Positions 35,070 to 42,588 of a DNA stretch of 64,000 nucleotides are shown piece by piece (within the stretch, counting starts at the first letter, position 1; every line of letters starts with the position of its first letter). The notes beneath the pieces are model-generated. The model did not search any database, was not told the DNA's origin, and was given only the letters and a program-made list of their open reading frames with translations. A program made the translations under genes and the position numbers. Origin of the DNA: an uncultured Eubacteriales bacterium (GTDB lineage Bacteria > Bacillota > Clostridia > Lachnospirales > Lachnospiraceae); NCBI GenBank assembly GCA_900314885.1, contig OMWY01000001.1:124001-188000 (forward strand), given 5' to 3'.

Positions 35070-35855
35070 ATGCAAACAAAAAATTTTGAGATAAATAGCA
35101 GCGTCAACGTAATCCGTGGTATGGAACTTCTGCCGTATGGATTTGAAGAAAAGAGTAAAGAGAGTCTTTCCGTCGCGATTCTCTCCCACGGCTTCGGAGC
35201 CAACATGACTCTCTCAATGCCATACGGAGAGTTTTTAGCTAAAAATGGTTATGCGGTTTTCATGTTCGATTTCTGCGGAGGAAGCCTTCCGGGAACAGGT
35301 AAGAGTACAGGACGGCCTGAGGATATGACAATCGAGACAGAGATAGGCGACCTTCTTAACGTAATAAATTACGCTAAAGGTCGTCCCTATACGGATAAGA
35401 AAAATATATACCTCCTAGGCGGAAGTCAGGGAGGCTTTGTATCGGCGCTCGCAGCGGCCAGACACCCGGATGAAATAAGAAAGCTTATCCTCCTCTACCC
35501 TGCTTTCTGCATACCTGATGACGCAAGAAATGGCCGACTCGGAGGCGCTAGCTATACCAAGGATAATCCCCCTGAATATTTTAATTGCCCGAACGGAATG
35601 CGCATAAGCCGCGCTTTCTATGACGGCGTTGTGGGCATGGATCCATTTATTTTGGCAAAGGCTTACAAGGGTCCTGTTCTTATTATGCACGGAACCGATG
35701 ACCCCGTGGTTGCCCCGGAATATTCTAAGAGGCTTCGCGATACATACGGAGATGAACGGTGTGAATTAATTATGATTTCCGGTGAAAGACACGGCTTCAG
35801 TGAGTCAGCCCGTGGAAATGTATGCGAAAACATGCTGGCATTTCTTAAGGCGTGA
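35070..35855 (+). CDS. Alpha/beta hydrolase (esterase/peptidase type)
   Basis: This 261-aa serine hydrolase has an oxyanion-side motif LSHGFGAN, a nucleophile elbow GGSQGGF (Ser ~120), an acid in HGTDDPVV and a catalytic His in GERHGFSE. There is no signal peptide, so it is cytoplasmic. It resembles the BAAT/prolyl-oligopeptidase-like small hydrolases; the substrate is not predictable. GCAAGGAG precedes the ATG. It lies 29 nt upstream of the GNAT gene, so the two form a likely operon. Confidence 0.88.
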   Translation: MQTKNFEINSSVNVIRGMELLPYGFEEKSKESLSVAILSHGFGANMTLSMPYGEFLAKNGYAVFMFDFCGGSLPGTGKSTGRPEDMTIETEIGDLLNVINYAKGRPYTDKKNIYLLGGSQGGFVSALAAARHPDEIRKLILLYPAFCIPDDARNGRLGGASYTKDNPPEYFNCPNGMRISRAFYDGVVGMDPFILAKAYKGPVLIMHGTDDPVVAPEYSKRLRDTYGDERCELIMISGERHGFSESARGNVCENMLAFLKA

Positions 35856-35884
35856 TGGTGTTTGATTAGGAGGAAAAGGATATT

Positions 35885-36364
35885 ATGAGTGATTTAATAG
35901 TCAGAAACGCTGAAGAAAATGATATACCTGATATCCTGCGCTTGCTTGTTCAGGTGAATATGGTGCATCACAATATCAGACCGGATCTCTTCAAGGGACC
36001 GGCCACGAAATATTCGGCTGAAGAAATGAAAACCATGGTCCATGATACGGAAAATCCCATATTTGTATGCACCGATGAAGAAGGAAAATTCCTCGGTTAT
36101 ATCATGTGCCGGGTGGAAGTCATAGAAGAGAGCGAGTTAAGAATCGGAATAAAGACTCTCTACATTGACGATCTCTGTGTGGATGAGAAGGCTCGCGGAC
36201 ATCACGCAGGGGAGAGCCTATATAAATACGCTGTAGCTTACGCCGGGAAAATGGACTGCTACAACGTTACCCTTCATGTGTGGGGAGGCAACGATAACGC
36301 AAGGAAATTCTACGAGCATATGGGAATGAAGAACCAGTATACATGCTTGGAAACCATCCTGTGA
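35885..36364 (+). CDS. GNAT family N-acetyltransferase
   Basis: This 159-aa GNAT domain has the acetyl-CoA-binding motif A region IDDLCVDEKARGHHAGESL. The C-terminal strand-helix (NVTLHVWGGNDNARKFYEHMG) is typical of the fold. It follows the hydrolase gene with AGGAGG-like AGGAGGAAAAGG upstream. The acceptor is unknown. A repeat-rich gap begins 20 nt after its stop. Confidence 0.9.
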   Translation: MSDLIVRNAEENDIPDILRLLVQVNMVHHNIRPDLFKGPATKYSAEEMKTMVHDTENPIFVCTDEEGKFLGYIMCRVEVIEESELRIGIKTLYIDDLCVDEKARGHHAGESLYKYAVAYAGKMDCYNVTLHVWGGNDNARKFYEHMGMKNQYTCLETIL

Positions 36365-36383
36365 CTGCCAGAAGAAAAGCATA

Positions 36384-36429
36384 CCATCCCGTGTCTGGCT
36401 TCACGGCGTAGCCGTGGTGCCTGACTCGG
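36384..36429 (+). repeat. 46-nt hairpin repeat, left copy (inverted relative to 55307)
   Basis: This copy is identical over 46 nt to the reverse complement of 55307-55352. The unit contains a strong hairpin (CACGGC-GTA-GCCGTG with outer GGC/GCC and GTC/GAC pairs). The two copies enclose the 19-kb accessory region that contains the BREX-like operon. Confidence 0.88.
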
Positions 36430-36513
36430 GATAGGGTGATTCCCAATTGACTTGATAGCCCATAAGTGGTATCATTGATTTGGACTATAACGTACAAGTA
36501 ATTACAACCTATG

Positions 36514-36601
36514 CAAGTTACTGCGGGTACAGTATAGGGAATAATGAACATAGCTCTGTCGCGAGGCCACGGTTTGTGGTCATGGCGAAGCTATGTTTTT
36601 A
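36514..36601 (+). repeat. Long hairpin repeat R3, full copy 1
   Basis: A ~43-nt leader (with CTGCGGGTACAGTATAGGG) ends in the arm AACATAGCT. Inner arms TCGC/GCGA and GGCCAC/GTGGTC follow, then AGCTATGTT plus TTTT. The leader matches 40335-40377 with one mismatch, and the right half matches 38291-38330 with one mismatch. The structure is terminator-like. Confidence 0.75.
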
Positions 36602-36660
36602 TAGTTCCACTGAGAAAGGTCAAGGATGGGATATCCGTGACGAGTAAAAAAGGAAAAGCA

Positions 36661-38235
36661 ATGTCAAAGAAAAAAGAACTTATGTCTGTAAAGAGAGAAT
36701 CTACTGCGGGTCTTAGAGCTATCATAGAATCGGTAATATTTTCAGTTATTTTCTGGTTCATAGCCTTATATTTTATGCTTGTTCCGGTCAATCTGACATC
36801 AAAGATGTTTGATCTGCTTATATCTGTTTGGGTATTCATCATTGGATTAATAATCAAGCATGCAAATAATGATAAAAAGTCAAAGCCTGCTATAGTCTTT
36901 TTAAGAGTTGGCAGTCTTGCATTTGGTGCTCTTCTGATTGCAATGTTATTCAGTGCCCCATTATTCCATGCAAAGAGCTTTGCCGGGATAGCACCGGAGC
37001 CTGAAACTGTTGATTTTGCAGATACCATAGCTGAGTTTGATCCCAAGGCAGGCAACGTAGCACTTCTTGATACAAAGACTTCGGAGGTTCTCAGTGAGAG
37101 AGAGCTTGGATCACTTACTGACATAGCCTCCCAATTTGAACTTGATAGAGCAACAACTATTGAGCAGAACGGCCTTCTTATCAAAGTACAGCCTCTTGAT
37201 TACTCAAATGTGATGAAATACTTTTCAAACCGAGTTAATGGAACACCGGGTTACGTTAAAGTCAATTCTGATTCAGGCAAGGCTGAACTTGTAAGGCTTG
37301 ATAAGGGCCTTCATTATACTCCGGGAGCCTGCTTCTCAGATGACCTTATGCGTCATGTCTACAACTATGATATGACAAGATTATATGGAAAAGACTGGTT
37401 TGAGATAGATGATGAGGGTAAACCATATTTCATAGTCCCATTTTATAAACATAAGAGTTTCTTATTTGCTAATGAACTGCAGGGAATACTTAGTGTCGAT
37501 GCTGTTTCCGGGGAGGTCAGGGAGTATCAGGTCAAGGATATACCTGAATGGGTTGATACAGCGTTCAATGGAGATTATATTGCAAAGATCTATGAAGACC
37601 ACTATATGTTAAAGAATGGCTTCCTCAATTCTGTTTTCAGTCAGACAGGATGCTTTGAGCTGACAAGAACCTATACTATAAATGAAGACGGTGAGAAGGA
37701 ATATGGTGATAACGATTATGGCTATATAGCTGTAAACGATGATATGTATGTCTATACCGGAGTAACAAGCGCTACCAAGGATGCTTCAGATATCGGTATG
37801 CTCATGGTTAATACCAGGACAGGTGAATCCAGATTCTTTGCTATTGCCGGAGCAGATGAAGGAAGCGCTATGGGTGCGGCCGAAGGTGAACTTCAGCAGT
37901 ATGGCTACAAGGCATCCTTTCCAAGTCTTATCAATGTTAATGGCAGACCTGTATATCTCATGGTCCTTACTGATGCCAATAATATTGTTAAGAACATGGC
38001 CATGGTAGACATGCAGGAATACAGTATAGTCGCTACAGGAAAGACCAAAGCCGATGTCCTTAAGAGTTATCTGGGTATTACCGGACATGTTACAGCTGAT
38101 AATACCGGCACAGACATTAACACTGATGATATTGAGAAGGCAAGGAGCTTCTCTATAGATTCTGATGAGAAAGGCACATCGATAACGATCACACTTGAGG
38201 ATGGTACTATTAAGCATTACAAGATCTCAAAGTGA
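36661..38235 (+). CDS. Large membrane-anchored protein of unknown function
   Basis: I start at ATG 36661 (preceded by AAAAAAGGAAAAGC). The in-frame extension back to 36544 only reads through the R3 repeat. The 524-aa protein has three hydrophobic segments near the N-terminus (residues ~21-42, ~49-65, ~78-100). A long soluble region rich in aromatic and Asp/Gly residues follows (e.g. FIVPFYKHKSFLFANELQGI), with beta-propeller-like spacing. The soluble part is probably extracytoplasmic. I do not recognise the family. Internal codon use resembles that of the Na/Pi gene more than the core. Confidence 0.6.
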   Translation: MSKKKELMSVKRESTAGLRAIIESVIFSVIFWFIALYFMLVPVNLTSKMFDLLISVWVFIIGLIIKHANNDKKSKPAIVFLRVGSLAFGALLIAMLFSAPLFHAKSFAGIAPEPETVDFADTIAEFDPKAGNVALLDTKTSEVLSERELGSLTDIASQFELDRATTIEQNGLLIKVQPLDYSNVMKYFSNRVNGTPGYVKVNSDSGKAELVRLDKGLHYTPGACFSDDLMRHVYNYDMTRLYGKDWFEIDDEGKPYFIVPFYKHKSFLFANELQGILSVDAVSGEVREYQVKDIPEWVDTAFNGDYIAKIYEDHYMLKNGFLNSVFSQTGCFELTRTYTINEDGEKEYGDNDYGYIAVNDDMYVYTGVTSATKDASDIGMLMVNTRTGESRFFAIAGADEGSAMGAAEGELQQYGYKASFPSLINVNGRPVYLMVLTDANNIVKNMAMVDMQEYSIVATGKTKADVLKSYLGITGHVTADNTGTDINTDDIEKARSFSIDSDEKGTSITITLEDGTIKHYKISK

Positions 38236-38290
38236 TATAGAACGGGCTCATGCATGGCAATTGCCTAAGTAACCACATCCCGTTTTTACC

Positions 38291-38331
38291 GCGAGGCCAC
38301 GGTTTGTGATCATGGCGAAGCTATGTTTTTT
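38291..38331 (+). repeat. R3 hairpin repeat, right-half copy
   Basis: GCGAGGCCACGG and CATGGCGAAGCTATG followed by TTTTTT match 36561-36600 at 39 of 40 positions. It lies between the membrane-protein gene and the ATPase pseudogene and could end transcription of the former. Confidence 0.75.
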
Positions 38332-38360
38332 ACTAATTCGAGACTTCAGAGGAGAAATTT

Positions 38361-39412
38361 TTGAAAACGATACAGAAGAGAGTGCTTCCGATAGGCGTAC
38401 AGAGCTTTGAGAAAATCAGAAGGCATCAATTTCTTTATGTCGATAAAACAAAGTTCATCTATGACCTTGCGGCTAATTCAGGCGCTTATTTCTTAGCCAG
38501 ACCGAGAAGATTTTGAAAAAGCCTGCTCACAACGACAATGGAAGCATATTTCTCAGGCAAAAAAGATCTTTTTAATGGGCTTAAAATAAGTGAGCTGGAA
38601 GAGGAAGGCCCCACAGGTGTCACCAAGTTCAGTCACGTGAGCATATTCAGTGATCTCAACCAACTAAAAGATATAAGCATGATGCCGGATTATAATGAAA
38701 TATGCGGCCTTACAATGGACGAGATTGCGGAGAATTTTTACCCTGAAATTTCGGATCTCGCATCAGAAGACGGTCTTACTGTTGAGGAGGAAAAGAAAAA
38801 ATTAGCTGAATGGTATGACGGATATCTTTTCGCTGATGAAGGAAAAGCCATCTTTAACCCATTCAGCGTACTGAATGTGCTTGCTGATAAGAAATATAAA
38901 AATTATTGGTTCGGCACCGGTACGCCTACATTTCTTATAAGAACATTAAAACGTACCGGGTATGATATACGTCTTCTCGAAAAAGGCACGGAACAGAAGG
39001 CGGAAGCCTTTACGAATTATTTTGCGGATTCGAATTCGCCAATACCTCTTTTTTACCAAAGTGGTTATCTTACCATAAAGGGATATGATAAAACCTTCGA
39101 TGTATATAAAATAGGACTTCCAAACCGAGAGGTGAAATACAGCCTGTTTAATTCATTGCCCTCTGTAATCAGTACATAAAGACTGAAGTTCACACGATGA
39201 ATGGCAGATGCGATGCTGTCTGTGAAAATGATTCTGCGGTATATATTTTCGAGTTTAAAATGGAGAGCAATGGGTGCGCCGATGATGCTTTAAGACAGAT
39301 TGACACTAACCGTTATGCAGATCCATATCTTGCATCCGGCAAAAATATAGTCAAGATAGGCGTAGTTTTCAGTGGAAAAAGTCGATCAATAACAGAGTAT
39401 AAGGTAAGCTGA
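38361..39412 (+). pseudogene. AAA-ATPase-like/PD-(D/E)XK gene (PF09820/PF08011 type), broken
   Basis: The frame opens at TTG 38361 with a typical start (LPIGVQSFEKIRR, LYVDKTKFIYDL, FLARPRRF). It is then stopped by TGA at ~38514 exactly where the Walker-like RRFGKS glycine codon (GGA) is expected. It continues in frame (KSLLTTTMEAYFSGKKDLF) to a second stop at 39179. A final fragment (39197-39412) keeps the nuclease-like end (YIFEFKMESNGCADDALRQI). A segment between the last two pieces is missing. These AAA/PDDEXK proteins are common, often decayed accessory genes. Confidence 0.8.
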
Positions 39413-39469
39413 CGATATGTGGCACGTGGCAATTGCCTATGCAACCATTCAGAATCTCATATTTTCTGT

Positions 39470-39506
39470 TTGACTTTGTAATGACAATGTAATATAATTA
39501 TATTAC
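39470..39506 (+). promoter_or_regulatory. Promoter and operator of the RelB/PIN module
   Basis: TTGACT (39470-39475) and TATAAT (39493-39498) are spaced by 17 nt. The -10 lies inside the perfect 18-bp palindrome GTAATATAATTATATTAC (39489-39506), a probable antitoxin-binding operator. A near copy lies at 40473-40506. Confidence 0.85.
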
Positions 39507-39525
39507 AAACAAAGGAGGGCTAGCT

Positions 39526-39834
39526 ATGGCTACATCTTTATTACAAATTAGAGTAGATGATGCATTGAAAGATGAGGCTGCGCAGGTCTTTGATAATTTG
39601 GGAATTGATACATCTACCGCAGTAAGGATATTTCTGAAAAGGGCAGTGATGGAGAATGGTATACCCTTTAGGATGACCTTACCTAAACAACCATACGATG
39701 CAGAGCGCGGATATAGGGCTATGGTTGAAATTAGCGACTCATCAGCTAAGAATGGCACATCAGATATGACACTCGATGAAATCAATGCGGAGATTGAAGC
39801 GTCAAGACGAGAGCGAAAGGCTGCTAACCAATGA
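39526..39834 (+). CDS. RelB/DinJ family antitoxin
   Basis: This 102-aa protein has an N-terminal ribbon-helix-helix of the RelB/DinJ type (residues ~4-48: LLQIRVDDALKDEAAQVF, GIDTSTAVRIFLKRAV). A disordered, charged C-terminal toxin-binding tail follows. It likely represses its own promoter at the 18-bp palindrome overlapping the -10 box. AAAGGAGGG precedes the ATG. Its TGA overlaps the start of the PIN-domain toxin gene by 4 nt. Confidence 0.9.
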   Translation: MATSLLQIRVDDALKDEAAQVFDNLGIDTSTAVRIFLKRAVMENGIPFRMTLPKQPYDAERGYRAMVEISDSSAKNGTSDMTLDEINAEIEASRRERKAANQ

Positions 39835-40250
39835 AATATTATGCTGTTCTTGATACTAATGTAATTGTTTCCGCAATGTTACGTAGCAGTTCTGTGCCGG
39901 GGCAGGTTGCAAGCGAAGCTTTACATGGAGACATAATCCCTGTTCTTAACGATGATATTATAGCAGAGTATGAAGATGTACTAAGCCGGCGTAAGTTTCG
40001 ATTTGATAAAAAGGCAGTAAAAGTATTTCTTGAGGAACTAAAGAAGCGTGCGGTATATTCAGATTATGGTCTGATTGAAGACGAATTGCCGGATCCTAAG
40101 GATGTGGTTTTCTATGCAGTCCTTATGGAAAAGCGAAAGGATGAGGATACATATCTGGTAACAGGAAACATGAAGCATTTTCCTATGAGGACATATATAG
40201 TAACGCCAAGAGAAATGTTGGATATCATTGAAGAAGGTAGAATCGAGTAG
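39831..40250 (+). CDS. PIN-domain toxin
   Basis: This 139-aa PIN-domain protein of the 'putative toxin-antitoxin system toxin component' family has acidic metal ligands in VLDTNVIVSAML (N-terminal Asp), EYEDVLSRRKF (Glu), LPDPKDVVFYA (Asp) and YLVTGNMKHFP (replacing the last TGD-type position). It is predicted to be an Mg-dependent ribonuclease held inactive by the upstream RelB-like protein. Pairing of RelB/DinJ antitoxins with PIN toxins is common in Lachnospiraceae. Confidence 0.87.
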   Translation: MKYYAVLDTNVIVSAMLRSSSVPGQVASEALHGDIIPVLNDDIIAEYEDVLSRRKFRFDKKAVKVFLEELKKRAVYSDYGLIEDELPDPKDVVFYAVLMEKRKDEDTYLVTGNMKHFPMRTYIVTPREMLDIIEEGRIE

Positions 40251-40334
40251 TACAATGCAATGGCCAACGGAGTAATAGATTATAAATGGACTGTGTATGG
40301 CGTAAAAGACGTTATCAATAGTTGTTCACAAGAA

Positions 40335-40422
40335 CAAGTTGCTGCGGGTACAGTATAGGGAATAATGAACATAGCTCCGCTATTAAGTTACGGAAACGTG
40401 GTTGTGTCGAAGCTATGTTTTT
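40335..40422 (+). repeat. R3 hairpin repeat, full copy 2
   Basis: The ~43-nt leader and left arm AACATAGCT match copy 1, and the right arm AGCTATGTT plus TTTTT is at 40411-40423. The loop region between the arms has diverged. Copies 1 and 2 are direct repeats about 3.8 kb apart. Confidence 0.75.
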
Positions 40423-40472
40423 GCTAAATACGTAAAAACCATCAAAACTAATGAACATTGCACATAATCTAC

Positions 40473-40545
40473 TTGATATTGTAATGACAATGCAATATAA
40501 TTATATTACAAGCAAAGGAGACCAGCTATGAAAAGTCAAGTATAA
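40473..40545 (+). other. Orphan duplicate of the RelB promoter, operator and start
   Basis: TTGATA (40473-40478), 17 nt, TATAAT (40496-40501), a slightly degenerate copy of the 18-bp palindrome (40489-40506), AAAGGAG and an ATG (40528) reproduce the layout of 39470-39526. The following frame is only five codons (MKSQV, stop) before sequence near the IS110 element. It is a truncated second copy of the module. The rest of the gap 40251-40650 holds R3 copy 2 and no gene. Confidence 0.65.
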
Positions 40546-40650
40546 ATTAGGGCAAAATTACATTTCTTTCATTGCGGCTTTTTAGGGTAACTTTAATAAA
40601 GCTCCCTAAGGGTGTTTTTTCAAAAGTCTACTATGAACTTGAGTCAGAAC

Positions 40651-41814
40651 TCACTCAAGATTGAATGCCACATCATCCGTAAGCATCTTATGGATGACAC
40701 GAACGAGCTTGCCGGCACAGTGACCAAGTGCATTATAGTGTGACCGGCCTTCGGCCATCTTGGCGTTGTAGTAAGCCTTGAAAGTCGAATTATTCTTTAC
40801 TCCATTGTGGGCTGCATTTATCAGGGCATACCTAAGAACGCGAGATCCACGCTTTGACATCCTCGTATGACTGGCGTTGAAATTACCAGACTGATGTACA
40901 GATGGATCAAGACCTGCAAATGCAAGCAGCTGTTTAGGCTTGGCGAACCGATGGATATTCTCAATCTCGCCAAGTATCATCCCTCCATTAATATATCCGA
41001 TGCCAGGGATAGTCATAATAACAGAATCAAGGCCGAGCATAATCTCAGTCATTAATGATTCTGTTTCATTGATTTGCCTATCCAGTAACTCTATCTGCTC
41101 CACAGACTGAGTTACTTCAATAGATAGGGCTTTGTCGTTGAAACCGCCAGACTTCTGTGCCAGAACTCTAAATTCTCTTGCCTGATCTTTTGTGAAGTGA
41201 CCATGTGAGGAGACTTCTATCAGGTGTGTGAGATGGGTCAGGTTCATGGAAGCCACAAGTTCCGCGGTTGGAGCCTCTTTCAGAAGTGCGTAGACTGCTT
41301 TCTGATGCAGACCGGATTTAAAAAAGTACTGTAATTCCGGAAATACCCTGTCAACATAAGCAGTGAGCTGGATCTTCTTACGGGTCCTCTCTTTTACGAG
41401 ATTCTGCCGTGTACGGCCAAGGTACTTAAGGTGCATGAGATCAATATCTTCCTGCTCCAGTACCCTGTGAGGCTGTGTCATTAAAGTTTTAGCGATAACG
41501 AGTGTATCAACCTTATCAGTTTTAGTCTTCCGGATGTTGTTCTTTCTCATTGTGGAAGTCTGGATCGGGTTGATAACACAGACCTGGTAGTGATTAGATA
41601 CAAGGAATTCGACCAGGTTATCAGCATAATGTGCCGTTGACTCAAGACCAATGATGAGGTTGCCGCGCTCAAACTGACTGAGTGCAGAGATCAGCTTACA
41701 GAAGCCATCATTGTTATTTGTGAATTTGAACGGCTTGACGAGTACTTCACCATCTGACGATAAGACAGAGGCAAAGTGGTTCAGTTTGGCTACATCGATG
41801 CCAACGTAATACAT
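40651..41814 (-). CDS. IS110 family transposase
   Basis: This 387-aa transposase has the N-terminal RuvC-like DEDD domain (YVGIDVAKLNH with Asp7, GLESTAHYADN, KTDKVDTLVIA) and the C-terminal Transposase_20 domain (IPGIGYINGGMILGEI, then KRGSRVLRYAL with the catalytic-type Ser). IS110 elements move by a recombinase mechanism without terminal inverted repeats, guided by an element-encoded bridge RNA. The gene looks intact, with AAGGAGGTAACC before its ATG. It sits between the truncated RelB copy and the first gene of the BREX-like operon. Confidence 0.93.
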   Translation of the reverse strand: MYYVGIDVAKLNHFASVLSSDGEVLVKPFKFTNNNDGFCKLISALSQFERGNLIIGLESTAHYADNLVEFLVSNHYQVCVINPIQTSTMRKNNIRKTKTDKVDTLVIAKTLMTQPHRVLEQEDIDLMHLKYLGRTRQNLVKERTRKKIQLTAYVDRVFPELQYFFKSGLHQKAVYALLKEAPTAELVASMNLTHLTHLIEVSSHGHFTKDQAREFRVLAQKSGGFNDKALSIEVTQSVEQIELLDRQINETESLMTEIMLGLDSVIMTIPGIGYINGGMILGEIENIHRFAKPKQLLAFAGLDPSVHQSGNFNASHTRMSKRGSRVLRYALINAAHNGVKNNSTFKAYYNAKMAEGRSHYNALGHCAGKLVRVIHKMLTDDVAFNLE

Positions 41815-42010
41815 AGAAGGTTACCTCCTTAGGGTTCCTAATACTGTGGCATCCACCAACGATTATCATCGTAGACTTGATTGATATAAGTACTCAGGAG
41901 ACAAGCTCCGGCACATCCAGTTATAAACAATTCAGATAAAGGTAGCGGCAATACACTCCTATAGAGTAGTCGAAGCTACAGAAAAAATAAAAAGTCCCAC
42001 TGTATCTGAA
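41815..42010 (-). ncRNA. Candidate bridge-RNA region of the IS110 element
   Basis: The ~270 bp upstream of the transposase start has no ORF. In IS110-group elements this left-end non-coding region encodes the bridge RNA that pairs with target and donor DNA. I infer its presence from position and see several short hairpins, but I did not fold it and the limits are approximate. Confidence 0.4.
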
Positions 42011-42086
42011 TGTATTAAGCCACAAATAAAAAGAAAGGAAAAGTGGTAATTTGCTTCTGTAATTATCATACAAGTATATCTATGCT

Positions 42087-42506
42087 ATGTCAAAATTAGC
42101 TTATATTGAGACTGCTTCTGAGGTTGATTATTTGAGTACATGTACTGACTATAGTGGAATCGATGAGTGGGTCTTTAATCCAATTAAGAGGGAATTGGAA
42201 AGATTAAAGGATAATTTGATATTTTATAAAGAAGTTACCGCAAATATTTATGAGATGATAAAGTTTGTAGAAAAAAATATAGAAATCTGTAGTGATGAAA
42301 AGGTGGCTCCAATTGCACCTGATTTGCCAGGAGTGACATCATCTGTGCATTCCGAACTGAAACATCAAAATGTCGTAAACAGGCTACTTAAAGAACACAG
42401 CGATGAAGATTCGCTACTGGCAGCTATGGAGAGAGAATATGAGTTAGGAAAGTTAACACCATACGAGATGGACGATATACTGAGGCGATTAAAAAATAAG
42501 AGCTAA
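42087..42506 (+). CDS. Small helical protein heading the BREX-like operon
   Basis: This 139-aa protein has no recognised family. Residues ~30-70 are predicted helical (IKRELERLKDNLIFYKEV...). An acidic/Pro linker and a C-terminal helical pair (LLAAMEREYELGKLTPYEM, DDILRRLKNK) follow that looks like a short SHOCT-type segment. It has no clear ribosome site (ACAAGTATATCT before the ATG). It lies 82 nt upstream of brxP on the same strand and is close to the IS110 left end. It may be an accessory or regulatory part of the system, or an unrelated gene. Confidence 0.55.
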   Translation: MSKLAYIETASEVDYLSTCTDYSGIDEWVFNPIKRELERLKDNLIFYKEVTANIYEMIKFVEKNIEICSDEKVAPIAPDLPGVTSSVHSELKHQNVVNRLLKEHSDEDSLLAAMEREYELGKLTPYEMDDILRRLKNKS

Positions 42507-42588
42507 GCAGATATTGTAGAAATGAGGCCTAGTTGAAGAAAACGGTAGTTTCCTGTAAATAAATATAAGACGAAAGAGATAATAAATA

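Noticed and set aside
36544..36660. N-terminal extension of the membrane-protein gene
   Set aside because: The extension translates the R3 hairpin repeat and lacks a ribosome site; ATG 36661 has one.
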